A DNA stretch of 64,000 nt from Faecalibacterium langellae. Lineage in GTDB: Bacteria; Bacillota; Clostridia; Oscillospirales; Ruminococcaceae. Position 1 is the first letter of the stretch. Each line of letters opens with the position of its first letter. Both the position numbers and the translations under genes were made by a program. The notes below the pieces were generated by a model. It ran no database searches, was not told the DNA's origin, and was given only the letters and a program-made list of their open reading frames with translations. Shown one piece after another: positions 16,153 to 25,196 of the stretch. Location: positions 496,001 through 560,000 of the forward strand of contig NZ_NMTR01000021.1 of the NCBI RefSeq assembly GCF_002549775.1, written 5' to 3'.

Positions 16153-18378
16153 ATGGCCGAACAGCAGCTGGAACAGCTCGAGGGCACCGTGGAGGACATC
16201 ATTTACGAAAATCCGGACAACGGCTACACCGTGTTCGAGGTGTCCGGCGGCGGTGTGGTCACGGTAGTGTGCGGCATCGTGGGCGAACTGCACGCAGGTG
16301 AGAGCGTGGTCTGCCGTGGCCGGTATGAGAACCACGCCACCTACGGCCGCCAGTTCCACGCGCAGGAGTGCGAGACCGACATGCCCAAGGATCTGGAAGC
16401 CGTCTATGCCTTCCTTGCCAGCCGGTCGCTGCCCTACATCGGCGCGAAAACGGCGGATAAGATCATCGACAAATTTGGTGCCGAAGCGCTGGAGGTCATC
16501 GCCAACGACCCCGCCCGCCTGACCGAGATCCCCGGCATCTCGCCGGACAAGGCCGACCGCATCCAGCAGGAGTTCAAACGCATGTTCGGCATGCGGGAAC
16601 TCATCGCCTATCTCGCTCAGTTCGAGATCAGCCCCCGCAAGGCGATGGAAGTGTTCCGCACCTTCGGCCCCGGGGCCATGCAGGCCATCTCGGCCAACCC
16701 CTATCTGCTCTGCGGCGAACCGCTGCAGCTGGATTTCCGCCACGCGGACAGCATCGCACAGTATTACCACATGGAAGGGGACTGCGCTCAGCGGCTGGAA
16801 GCGGCTCTGCTGCGCACGCTGCGCCACAACGCGGGCAACGGCCACACCTGCCTGCCCCGGGCCCAGCTGCTGGAAACGGCGTCCAATTTCATCCACCAGC
16901 CGCCGGAAAAGCTGGCCGCCGCACTGGACAAATGCATTGAGACCGAAGAACTCTGCGTGAAAATGTTCGACGGGGTGCCGTATATCTACCTGCCGGACCT
17001 GCTGGCCGCAGAGCAGGATATCGCTGACCGGCTGGCGATGCTGGCCCAGCGGGGCAAAAACACGGCCCACGGACTGGACAAGAACATTCAGATTTTGGAG
17101 CTGACGCAGGGCTTTGCCTACGCGCCGCTGCAGAAGGAAGCCATCCGAAAGGCCATGACGGAAAACTGCCTTGTGCTCACCGGCGGCCCCGGCACCGGCA
17201 AGACCACCACCGTGAACGCCATCCTGCAATTGCTGGAAAATCAGGCCGAGCGGGTGGCCCTGTGCGCCCCCACCGGCCGCGCGGCCAAGCGCCTGAGCGA
17301 GCTGACCGGCCGCAAGGCCAGCACCATCCACCGCCTGCTGGAGGTGGACTACACCGGCGGGGTGGTCAGCTTCATCCACAACGACAAGAACCTGCTCAAG
17401 TGCGACGTGGTCATTCTGGACGAGATGAGCATGGTGGACGTGAAGCTGTTTCAGGCCCTGATCGCGGCCCTGCGCTACAGCTGCCGCATCATCATGGTGG
17501 GCGACGCCGACCAGCTGCCCAGCGTGGGCCCGGGCAACATTCTGGGCGAGATCGTCCGCTCCGGCTGTGTGCCCACCGTCTGCCTGAACGAGATCTTCCG
17601 GCAGGCGGCCCGCAGCCTCATCGTGGAGAATGCCCACCGCATTATCTCCAGTGAACCGCTGAAAAAGGGCGGCAAGACCGACGACTTCTTCTTTCTGGAG
17701 TCGGACGGCGACGCGGCCCAGAAGCTGGTGTGCGACCTCGTCACCACCCGGCTGCCGCGCAGCTATGGCTTCGACCCCATCAAGGATATTCAGGTGCTCT
17801 GCCCCACCAAGCTCGGGCCCACCGGCACCCAGGCGCTGAACGTGGAACTGCAGAACCTGCTCAACCCGGAGCAGAAGGGCAAGCCCCAGCTGCAGAGCGC
17901 GTCCCGGGTGTTCCGGGTGGGCGACAAGGTCATGCAGGTGCGCAACAACTACGAGATCGTCTGGAACCGCATCGGCGGGGAACAGGGCGTGGGTGCCTAC
18001 AACGGGGACATCGGCATCGTGGAGAGCATCAACACGCGGGACCGCTCCATGGTGGTGCGCATGGACGACCGGCGGCTCATCTACCCGGCCGAGAACCTCA
18101 ATGAGCTGGAGATCGCCTACGCCATCACGGTGCACAAAAGCCAGGGCAGCGAGTTCCCGGCGGTGATCCTGCCGGTGGCGCAGGTGCCGCCGCGCCTTTG
18201 CTACCGCAACCTGTTCTACACCGGCGTCACCCGCGCGCGGAAACTGTGCATCGTGGCGGGCAGGCGGGACGTTGTAAACCGCATGATGAGCAACATCCGC
18301 CAGAACCTGCGCTACAGCGGCCTGTGCGCCCTGCTGCAGGCGGAGCTGCCGCTGGAGCAGGTGCGTGTGGAGGAATGA
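16153..18378 (+). CDS. recD2: ATP-dependent 5'-3' DNA helicase RecD2
   Basis: Superfamily 1B helicase found without RecBC; unwinds DNA 5' to 3' and acts in repair and replication-fork maintenance. 741 residues from ATG 16153, seven bases after GGAGGT; the frame is open further upstream only by chance. N-terminal OB-like domain (GTVEDIIYENPDNGYTVFEV), helix-hairpin-helix region (PYIGAKTADKIIDKFG, IPGISPDKADRI), Walker A LTGGPGTGKTTT near residue 345, Walker B VVILDEMSMVD, and the C-terminal HKSQGSEFPAVILP and FYTGVTRARKLCIVAG motifs. Complete. Confidence 0.95.
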   Translation: MAEQQLEQLEGTVEDIIYENPDNGYTVFEVSGGGVVTVVCGIVGELHAGESVVCRGRYENHATYGRQFHAQECETDMPKDLEAVYAFLASRSLPYIGAKTADKIIDKFGAEALEVIANDPARLTEIPGISPDKADRIQQEFKRMFGMRELIAYLAQFEISPRKAMEVFRTFGPGAMQAISANPYLLCGEPLQLDFRHADSIAQYYHMEGDCAQRLEAALLRTLRHNAGNGHTCLPRAQLLETASNFIHQPPEKLAAALDKCIETEELCVKMFDGVPYIYLPDLLAAEQDIADRLAMLAQRGKNTAHGLDKNIQILELTQGFAYAPLQKEAIRKAMTENCLVLTGGPGTGKTTTVNAILQLLENQAERVALCAPTGRAAKRLSELTGRKASTIHRLLEVDYTGGVVSFIHNDKNLLKCDVVILDEMSMVDVKLFQALIAALRYSCRIIMVGDADQLPSVGPGNILGEIVRSGCVPTVCLNEIFRQAARSLIVENAHRIISSEPLKKGGKTDDFFFLESDGDAAQKLVCDLVTTRLPRSYGFDPIKDIQVLCPTKLGPTGTQALNVELQNLLNPEQKGKPQLQSASRVFRVGDKVMQVRNNYEIVWNRIGGEQGVGAYNGDIGIVESINTRDRSMVVRMDDRRLIYPAENLNELEIAYAITVHKSQGSEFPAVILPVAQVPPRLCYRNLFYTGVTRARKLCIVAGRRDVVNRMMSNIRQNLRYSGLCALLQAELPLEQVRVEE

Positions 18379-18739
18379 AGGCTGCACGGAGATCAACTTT
18401 TGCTCCGGGTCAAGCTGCAAAAGTTAATTTCCGTGTCTCAGGTCGGCGGCCTCGCCCTCTCCGTCACGCCTAACGGCGTGCCACCTCTCCCAAAGGGAGA
18501 GGCAAGAAACGTTCCGGTTACGCCCTTGGCTCTCCCTTTGGGAGAGCTGTCACCGAAGGTGACTGAGAGGGCGAGGCCGTTGCCCATGTTGGCAGAACTT
18601 TGCCGCACCCCGCATGAAGGCTGCAAAACCGGTATACTTTTTCCCGCAACTATGCTATACTGTACACTGGTATGTTTTCCGGCCGGGCGGGTCCGCCGGG
18701 CCGTTATGACGATAGAGGAACGAAAGGAACAGAGATCTT
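18379..18739. other. 361-bp intergenic region: dispersed repeat and mreB leader
   Basis: Holds copy C of the dispersed element (18451-18575) and a likely -10 box TATACT at 18656-18661 without a convincing -35. A second TATACT lies at 18633-18638. No gene seen. Confidence 0.65.
18451..18575 (+). repeat. dispersed hairpin element, copy C
   Basis: 125 bp; CTCGCCCTCTC at the left end, GAGAGGGCGAG at the right, with the two internal hairpins. Plus orientation, downstream of recD2. Confidence 0.88.
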
Positions 18740-19765
18740 ATGGCACAGAACGATATCGGTATCGACCTCGGTACCACCACCATCATCATCGCGCAGGAGG
18801 GCAAGGGCGTTGTGCTCAACCAGCCCAGCGTTGTGGCAATGGATACCCGCAAGAACACCGTGCTGGAAGCCGGTGACAAGGCGCTGGCCATGGTGGGCCG
18901 CACCCCGAACTACATCTCCGCCATCTTCCCGCTGAAGGATGGCGTCATCAGCGACCACACCATGACCCGTGAGCTGATCTGCCGCTTCGTCAAGCAGGTG
19001 TACAGCTCCCACATGGTCAAGCCCCGGGTGGCTGTCTGCGTGCCCGCCGCCATCACCGGCATCGAGAGCGACGCCGTGGTGGAGGCCGTGGTGGCCGCCG
19101 GTGCCCGCCAGGTCTACCTGATCGACGAGCCCATTGCCGCCGCCCTCGGCTCCGGCATCGACATCACTCTGCCGGACGGCCGCATGATCATCGACATCGG
19201 CGGCGGCACCACCGATATCGCCGTGCTTTCTCTGGGCGGCAAGGTCAAGGCCACCAGCGTGCGCGTGGCAGGCAACCACTACGATGAAGAAATTCTGAAG
19301 TACGTGCGCAACAAGTACAGCGTGGCCATCGGCCAGCGCACCGCCGAGGAACTGAAGAAAAACGTGGCCTGCTGCCCCCAGAAGACCGATTTCCACGAGA
19401 CCATGGAGATCAAGGGCCGCAGCCTGCTCACCGGCCTGCCGGTGCGCGTCAACGTCTCCACCGACGACCTCTACGAGCCTGTGATGATGCTGAGCGAGCA
19501 GATCGGCACCGCAGCGCACCAGGTGCTGGAGAAGACCCCGCCGGAGCTGGCAGGCGACATCTACCGCAACGGTGTCATGCTCACCGGCGGCGGCGCACAG
19601 CTGCACGGCCTGACCGAGTACCTCAGCGAGGAGCTCAAGGTGGAAGTGACCGTCTCGCCGGACCCCGTCAACTGCGTGGCGCTGGGCACCGCCATGAGCC
19701 TGGGCATCAACGACAAGCTGGAGACCGGCTTCATGGACGCAACGCCCCGCATCGGCCGCCGCTGA
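18740..19765 (+). CDS. mreB: MreB/Mbl-type rod-shape actin homologue
   Basis: Bacterial actin that organises lateral wall synthesis under the membrane. 341 residues, typical. Phosphate-1 loop IGIDLGTTTIII, the YLIDEPIAAALGSG block, phosphate-2 loop MIIDIGGGTTDIAVLSLGG, and the adenosine motif MLTGGGAQLHGL are all present. No mreC, mreD or rodA adjoins it, so it could equally be called mbl; paralogues cannot be separated here. GAACGAAAGGAAC upstream gives a modest ribosome site. Confidence 0.9.
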   Translation: MAQNDIGIDLGTTTIIIAQEGKGVVLNQPSVVAMDTRKNTVLEAGDKALAMVGRTPNYISAIFPLKDGVISDHTMTRELICRFVKQVYSSHMVKPRVAVCVPAAITGIESDAVVEAVVAAGARQVYLIDEPIAAALGSGIDITLPDGRMIIDIGGGTTDIAVLSLGGKVKATSVRVAGNHYDEEILKYVRNKYSVAIGQRTAEELKKNVACCPQKTDFHETMEIKGRSLLTGLPVRVNVSTDDLYEPVMMLSEQIGTAAHQVLEKTPPELAGDIYRNGVMLTGGGAQLHGLTEYLSEELKVEVTVSPDPVNCVALGTAMSLGINDKLETGFMDATPRIGRR

Positions 19766-19884
19766 TGCACCTGTACCGGCAGAAAAAGAATGCAGATGCG
19801 TGCACCGGGCGCAGAGCGCCGGGCAGCACCATTTGTCCATGCTTCTGGCACAAAGGGTCAAAAAGAAAAATTGTCCATTTTTGT

Positions 19885-19913
19885 TGAAATAAATGGGAAA
19901 ATAAGGTATACTA
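19885..19913 (+). promoter_or_regulatory. promoter for oadG-oadB
   Basis: TTGAAA (19885-19890), 17-base spacer, TATACT (19908-19913). Confidence 0.85.
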
Positions 19914-19981
19914 TACCCAAATTGATTTTCTGCTAACGAGCTTGTATCGGACGCAGTATACAAGAAACAGGAGGAAAAACC

Positions 19982-20353
19982 ATGGATTTAGGTTTTGACG
20001 TGGTCGTTACCATTACCGGCATCGTACTGGTGTTCCTGATCCTCGTGCTGTTGATGGCGATCATCACGCTGGAGGGCAAGATCTTCGATTCGATGAATGC
20101 CAAGAAGAAGGCTGCGAAGGAAGCTGCCAAGGCTCCCGCCGCAAAGCCCGCCGCAAAGCCCGCCGCACCCGTGCAGCAGGCTGCCGCCGCTCCGGCTCCG
20201 CAGGTCGAGGCAGGCATCCCCGGTGACGTGGTCGCCGCCATCATGGCCGCCATCCACGCCATGGGCAATGGCAAGTACACCCTCAAGGCAGTGCGCCGCA
20301 GCAAGAACGGCTGGGGCAATGCGGGCGTGAACGACACGACCGCACCGTTTTAA
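19982..20353 (+). CDS. OadG family small subunit of a Na+-pumping decarboxylase
   Basis: 123 residues. One N-terminal membrane helix (VVTITGIVLVFLILVLLMAIIT), then a charged turn, a long Ala/Pro/Lys linker (residues ~40-75), and a C-terminal segment ending GWGNAGVNDTTAPF. This matches the OadG/MmdD-type gamma or delta subunit that anchors and stabilises decarboxylase complexes. The Ala/Pro linker resembles the hinge of a biotin carrier but no MKM biotinylation site is present. 15 bp before oadB; AGGAGG precedes the ATG. No alpha subunit or biotin carrier lies in the window. Confidence 0.82.
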   Translation: MDLGFDVVVTITGIVLVFLILVLLMAIITLEGKIFDSMNAKKKAAKEAAKAPAAKPAAKPAAPVQQAAAAPAPQVEAGIPGDVVAAIMAAIHAMGNGKYTLKAVRRSKNGWGNAGVNDTTAPF

Positions 20354-20368
20354 CAGAGGAGGAAGAAC

Positions 20369-21577
20369 ATGACACAGTTTATTGATACTCTGGTCGGTAT
20401 TTTCCAAAGTTCCGGCTTTGCACGCTTTGGCGAGCCGGGCGGCTACCTGTACGCGATCATGATCGCGGTGGGCTGCTTTTTGCTGTACCTGGCCATCGTC
20501 AAGGAGTTCGAACCCCTGATCCTGCTGCCCATGGCCTTTGGCATGATCCTGGCAAACCTGCCGGGCAGCGGCGTCATCCACATGGAATATTTCGTCGGTG
20601 ACGGTCTGGAACACCCCATGTGGGTGGAGATCCTGAACAACGGCGGTCTGGCTGATATGCTGTACATGGGCGTCAAGCTGGGCATTTACCCCCCGCTGAT
20701 CTTCCTGGGCATCGGCACCATGACCGACTTTGCTCCGCTGATCTCCAACCCCAAGAGCCTGCTGCTGGGCGCTGCCGCACAGTTCGGCATCTTCGGTACT
20801 TACATGGGTGCCCGTCTGCTGGCCGCGACCGGCCTGGTGGACTTCACCCAGAAGCAGTCCGCCGCCATCGCCATCATCGGCGGTGCCGACGGCCCCACCG
20901 CCATCTTCGTTACCTCCCGTCTGGCTCCTGAGCTGCTGGGCTCCATCGCTGTTGCGGCCTACAGCTACATGGCTCTGGTGCCCGTCATCCAGCCGCCCAT
21001 CATGAAGGCTCTGACGTCCAAGAAAGAGCGTACCGTCGTGATGAAGCAGCTGCGCAGCGTTTCCAAGACCGAGAGGATCATCTTCCCGATCATGGTCACC
21101 ATCATCGTGTCCCTGATCGTGCCCGATGCCGCCGTTCTGGTCGGTATGCTGATGCTGGGCAACCTGATGAAGGAGTGCGGCGTCGTGGATCGTATCCAGA
21201 AGACTGCCGGCAATGAGCTGATGAACATCATCACCATCTTCCTGGCACTGTCCGTTGGTTGCACCACCTCTGCCAACACCTTCCTGAACACCCGCACCCT
21301 GTTCATCATCGTGCTGGGCCTGATCGCCTTCTCCTTCGGCACTGCTGCCGGTGTGCTGTGCGGCAAGGTCATGTACAAGCTGACCGGCGGCCAGGTGAAC
21401 CCCCTGATCGGTTCTGCCGGCGTTTCCGCTGTGCCTATGGCTGCTCGTGTTTCTCAGAAGGTCGGCCAGAGCGAGAACCCCTCCAACTTCCTGCTGATGC
21501 ACGCTATGGGCCCCAATGTGGCCGGTGTTATCGGTTCTGCCGTTGCTGCTGGTATCCTGATCAACATCTTCGGCTAA
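20369..21577 (+). CDS. Na+-translocating decarboxylase beta subunit
   Basis: Membrane subunit that couples decarboxylation of carboxybiotin to sodium export (oxaloacetate, methylmalonyl-CoA or glutaconyl-CoA decarboxylases). 402 residues, about ten membrane segments. The diagnostic IIGGADGPTAIFVTSRL segment carries the Asp implicated in Na+ and carboxybiotin chemistry. FLALSVGCTTSANTFL and the C-terminal MHAMGPNVAGVIGSAVAAG are also conserved. It shares a promoter with the upstream small subunit and ends in a strong terminator. Which acid is decarboxylated depends on an alpha subunit elsewhere. Confidence 0.93.
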   Translation: MTQFIDTLVGIFQSSGFARFGEPGGYLYAIMIAVGCFLLYLAIVKEFEPLILLPMAFGMILANLPGSGVIHMEYFVGDGLEHPMWVEILNNGGLADMLYMGVKLGIYPPLIFLGIGTMTDFAPLISNPKSLLLGAAAQFGIFGTYMGARLLAATGLVDFTQKQSAAIAIIGGADGPTAIFVTSRLAPELLGSIAVAAYSYMALVPVIQPPIMKALTSKKERTVVMKQLRSVSKTERIIFPIMVTIIVSLIVPDAAVLVGMLMLGNLMKECGVVDRIQKTAGNELMNIITIFLALSVGCTTSANTFLNTRTLFIIVLGLIAFSFGTAAGVLCGKVMYKLTGGQVNPLIGSAGVSAVPMAARVSQKVGQSENPSNFLLMHAMGPNVAGVIGSAVAAGILINIFG

Positions 21578-21600
21578 GCATTCCATAAAAAGCGATTTTC

Positions 21601-21638
21601 CCGCCCGTCGGTTCATCTGAACCGCCGGGCGGTTTTTG
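21601..21638 (+). terminator. terminator of oadG-oadB
   Basis: 15-base arms (CCGCCCGTCGGTTCA with TGAACCGCCGGGCGG, one mismatch), 2-base gap, TTTTT. Confidence 0.92.
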
Positions 21639-21649
21639 TTTGTGAACTA

Positions 21650-21678
21650 TTCTCAATCGTTTTAAAATGTGGTATACT
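21650..21678 (+). promoter_or_regulatory. possible promoter for pcrA-thyX-tmk
   Basis: Good -10 TATACT (21673-21678) with a weak TTCTCA 17 bases upstream. Confidence 0.45.
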
Positions 21679-21718
21679 GTACTTTGATAGTATAAACAGA
21701 AAAGGAACAGGGGAAACC

Positions 21719-24409
21719 ATGGCAACAGATCTCACACAGGAATTCTGCGCGCTGCGCGATACCTATATTGAAAAGCAGTTCGGCCGCCTGAACGACATGC
21801 AGCGGCAGGCGGTGTTCACCACCGACGGCCCACTGCTCATCCTCGCCGGTGCAGGCAGCGGCAAGACCACCGTGCTGGTCAACCGCATTGCAAACCTCAT
21901 CCGGTTCGGCTCGGCCCACGGTTCCAGGCAGACGCCCCGTCCGGCCACTGAGGACGACGTGAAAGCCCTGCGCAATGCCATCATGACCGGCACCGACGCG
22001 CCCAGCTGGCTGGACGGCATGCTGCGCCAGAACGCTGTGCGCAGCTGGAACGTGATGGCCATCACCTTTACCAACAAGGCGGCAGGGGAGCTGAAAGAGC
22101 GTCTGCGCCGGATGCTGGGCGGCGAGGAAGGCGACGAGGTGTTTGCCTCCACCTTCCACTCGGCCTGTGTGCGCATCCTGCGCCGCTGGGCGGAGGAGAT
22201 CGGCTACCCCCGCAGCTTCACCATCTACGATACCGATGACTCTCAGCGCGTGATGAAGGCCGTTTACAAGGACCTGAACGTGGACGACAAATTCCTGCCC
22301 ATCAAAGCAGCCATCAACCAGATGAGCCGCTGGAAGGACCAGCTGGTCAGCCCGGAGCAGGCCCTTGCCAGCCCCGCCAAGGACACAAAAGGTGCCCTGA
22401 CCGCCCGCATCTATGCGGCCTACGAGAAGCGCCTGAAAGAAGCCGGTGCCTTCGACTTCGATGATCTCATTTACCAGACCGTGCAGCTGCTGGCCGAGCA
22501 CCCGGACGTGCGGGAGTTCTACCAGAACAAATACCGCTACCTGCTGGTGGACGAGTATCAGGACACCAGCGTGGCGCAGTTCCGTCTGGTGAGCCTGCTC
22601 ACCGGCCCGGAGCGCAACATCTGCGTGGTGGGCGACGACGACCAGAGCATCTACCGCTTCCGTGGTGCCACCATCGAGAACATCCTCAACTTTGAAAAGC
22701 TCTACCCGGGCACCAAGACCATCCGGCTGGAGCAGAACTACCGCTCCACCTCCAACATCCTGAACGCCGCCAACTGCGTCATCCAGCACAACACCGAGCG
22801 CAAGGGCAAGACCCTGTGGACCGACAACGGCGAGGGCGACAAGGTGCAGGTGTACACCGCCGAAAACGAGCAGGACGAGGCCAGCCACATCGCGGACGTC
22901 ATCGGCCAGCACCTGAAGGAGGGCGGACATCTGGCCGACCACGCCATCCTCTACCGCATGAACGCCCAGTCGGCCCCCATCGAAAGCTACTTTACCCGCG
23001 CGGGCATCCCGCATAAGATCGTGGGCGGCCAGCGCTTCAACGACCGCAAAGAGGTCAAGGATATCCACTCCTACATGTCCATCGTGGCGAACCCGCGCGA
23101 CGACGTGCGCCTGCGCCGCATCATCAACGAACCGGCCCGCAAGATCGGCAACACCACGGTGGAAGTGATCGCCGACCTTGCCGCGCAGGAGGGCGTGAGC
23201 ATGCTGGATATCATCAGCCATGCCGACCAGTACGCAAAGCTCAGCCGCGCGGTGATGCCGCTGCTGAAGTTCTGGCAGATCTATCAGCGCCTGCAGGATT
23301 CGCTGGAGACCCGCACGCTGGACGAATTTGCATCCGATGTGATTGAGCTGACCGGCTACAAGGCCATGCTGGAAGCCGACGCTGCCAAGGGCCACGAGGA
23401 CGCGGCGGACCGCCTGCAGAACCTGGGCCAGCTGGTGAACAACGTGAAAAATTACTGCGACCAGCACGGCGAGGAAGCCACGCTGGAAGGCTATCTGGAA
23501 GACATCGCCCTTATCAGCGACATCGACAGCTACAACGAGAGCGCCGATCAGGTGGTGCTCATGACCATCCACTCGGCCAAGGGCCTGGAGTTCCCCTATG
23601 TGTTCCTCATCGGCATGGAGGAGGGCGTCTTCCCCAGCGAGATGAGCAAGTATTCCGAAGCGGACCTTGAGGAGGAGCGCCGTCTTGCCTATGTGGGCAT
23701 CACCCGCGCCAAAAAGGAGCTCTACATCTCCAACAGCGTGTCCCGGATGCTCTATGGCCGCACCCAGCGCAACGAGCCCAGCCGCTTTTTGCGCGAGATC
23801 GAACCCGAGTACATCGAGGAGACCCGCAGCCCGGTGCTGGAACAGCGTTCCCGTCTGGGCGGCTGGGGCAGCGGCTACAGCGACACGGTGCCGGGTGGTG
23901 CGTCCGGTTACTCCGGGCCGTCCGGCTGGGGCCGCAGCGCCGGGGGATACGGCGGCGGTTACGGTTCGGGCTACAGTTCCGGCGGCCGCAGCGGCTATCT
24001 GAACCGCGAATACAACGCCGGTGAGGGCCGTGGTTTCGGCTCGGCCTACGCAAATCGGGGTCAGAGCGCTGGCGGTTATGGCTCCGGCTATGGCCGCAGC
24101 GGCGGAAGCGCCGGATATGGTTCTGGTTACGGCTCTGCCTATGGTTCTGGAAAAACAAACGGTGCAGCGCAGCAAAATACTGCAAAGCAGATAAACTTTA
24201 CAGGCACACCGGCCCCGAAGCCGGTCTCCAGCGGCCCCAAACACTACGAGCCCGGCGATATCGTGGAGCACAAGGTGTTCGGCCGCGGCCAGGTGGTGGC
24301 GGTCAAACCCGCCGCCGGGGACCAGATCGTCGAGATCAACTTTGACAAGGTCGGCATCAAGAAGACCATGGCGAACTTTGCGCCGCTGACCAAGATTACG
24401 GAGGAATGA
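21719..24409 (+). CDS. pcrA: ATP-dependent DNA helicase PcrA/UvrD with a Gly/Ser/Tyr-rich insertion
   Basis: Superfamily 1A 3'-5' helicase for excision repair, replication restart and removal of RNA polymerase. 896 residues, longer than usual (~720-780). LNDMQRQAVFTTDGPLLILAGAGSGKTTVL contains Q motif and Walker A; later FTNKAAGELKER, YLLVDEYQDTS, VGDDDQSIYRFRGA, TIHSAKGLEFPYVFLIG and YVGITRAKKELY. The C-terminal Tudor-like domain (YEPGDIVEHKVFGRGQVVAV ... ITEE) that contacts RNA polymerase is intact. Between helicase and Tudor, residues ~710-820 are almost only Gly, Ser, Tyr and Arg in GYGSGYG-type repeats. First gene of a unit with thyX and tmk. Confidence 0.95.
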   Translation: MATDLTQEFCALRDTYIEKQFGRLNDMQRQAVFTTDGPLLILAGAGSGKTTVLVNRIANLIRFGSAHGSRQTPRPATEDDVKALRNAIMTGTDAPSWLDGMLRQNAVRSWNVMAITFTNKAAGELKERLRRMLGGEEGDEVFASTFHSACVRILRRWAEEIGYPRSFTIYDTDDSQRVMKAVYKDLNVDDKFLPIKAAINQMSRWKDQLVSPEQALASPAKDTKGALTARIYAAYEKRLKEAGAFDFDDLIYQTVQLLAEHPDVREFYQNKYRYLLVDEYQDTSVAQFRLVSLLTGPERNICVVGDDDQSIYRFRGATIENILNFEKLYPGTKTIRLEQNYRSTSNILNAANCVIQHNTERKGKTLWTDNGEGDKVQVYTAENEQDEASHIADVIGQHLKEGGHLADHAILYRMNAQSAPIESYFTRAGIPHKIVGGQRFNDRKEVKDIHSYMSIVANPRDDVRLRRIINEPARKIGNTTVEVIADLAAQEGVSMLDIISHADQYAKLSRAVMPLLKFWQIYQRLQDSLETRTLDEFASDVIELTGYKAMLEADAAKGHEDAADRLQNLGQLVNNVKNYCDQHGEEATLEGYLEDIALISDIDSYNESADQVVLMTIHSAKGLEFPYVFLIGMEEGVFPSEMSKYSEADLEEERRLAYVGITRAKKELYISNSVSRMLYGRTQRNEPSRFLREIEPEYIEETRSPVLEQRSRLGGWGSGYSDTVPGGASGYSGPSGWGRSAGGYGGGYGSGYSSGGRSGYLNREYNAGEGRGFGSAYANRGQSAGGYGSGYGRSGGSAGYGSGYGSAYGSGKTNGAAQQNTAKQINFTGTPAPKPVSSGPKHYEPGDIVEHKVFGRGQVVAVKPAAGDQIVEINFDKVGIKKTMANFAPLTKITEE

Positions 24410-24416
24410 CACGCTT

Positions 24417-25196
24417 ATGATGACCGTTCGTTTGATCGCCCATACCCCGGAACCGGAAAAGGTGGTGGCCGCTGCGGCAAAGCTGTGCTATTCCGACGCC
24501 CACATCACCGACCTGCTGGACGGCCTGACCGAGGAAAAGACCGCAAAGTTCCTCACCATGCTCAGCGACCTCGGCCATGCAAGCCCCATTGAGCACGCCA
24601 GCTTCACCTTTGGCATCGAGGGCGTCAGCCGCACCCTGCTGGCCCAGATCACCCGCCACCGCATTGCGTCCTTCAGCGTGCAGAGCCAGCGCTATGTGCG
24701 TCTGGACGATTTCCGCTATGTGGTGCCGCCTGAGATCGAGGCCATTCCCGAAGCAAAGGAGGCCTTCCTCGCCAGCATGGAAGAAGACGCCAGGCGCTAC
24801 CTCGACCTTGCCCACAAGCTGGAAGAAGGCCACACTGCCCGCCTGATGGCCGAGGGAATGCCGGAAAAGCAGGCCCGCGCCAAGGCCAGCAAGCAGGCCA
24901 ATGAGGACGCCCGTTTTGTGCTGCCCAACGCCTGCGAGACCAAGATGGTGGTCACCATGAACGCCCGCAGCCTGCAGAACTTCTTCCACCTGCGCTGCTG
25001 CAGCCGCGCCCAGTGGGAGATCCGGGAGCTGGCCGAAAAGATGTTCGAGCTGGTGTACCCCGTGGCCCCGCACATTTTTGCAAAGTCCGGCCCGGCCTGC
25101 GTCAGCGGCCCCTGCCCGGAGGGCAAGATGTGCTGCGGCAAAACGGCCGAGGTGCGCGCAAAATATGCCGCGATCAAGGAAGGTGCCGCCGTATGA
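24417..25196 (+). CDS. thyX: FAD-dependent thymidylate synthase
   Basis: Flavin enzyme that methylates dUMP to dTMP using methylene-tetrahydrofolate and NADPH. 259 residues. The ThyX signature RHRIASFSVQSQR matches RHRxxSxxxxSxR, near residue 80. A conserved helix HLRCCSRAQWEIRELAEKM follows. The C-terminus has a cysteine cluster (CVSGPCPEGKMCCGK) also seen in Clostridial ThyX. It starts 7 bases after pcrA and its stop overlaps the tmk start (ATGA), so synthesis of dTMP and its phosphorylation are translationally linked. ThyX replaces ThyA in this organism, at least from this locus. Confidence 0.95.
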   Translation: MMTVRLIAHTPEPEKVVAAAAKLCYSDAHITDLLDGLTEEKTAKFLTMLSDLGHASPIEHASFTFGIEGVSRTLLAQITRHRIASFSVQSQRYVRLDDFRYVVPPEIEAIPEAKEAFLASMEEDARRYLDLAHKLEEGHTARLMAEGMPEKQARAKASKQANEDARFVLPNACETKMVVTMNARSLQNFFHLRCCSRAQWEIRELAEKMFELVYPVAPHIFAKSGPACVSGPCPEGKMCCGKTAEVRAKYAAIKEGAAV

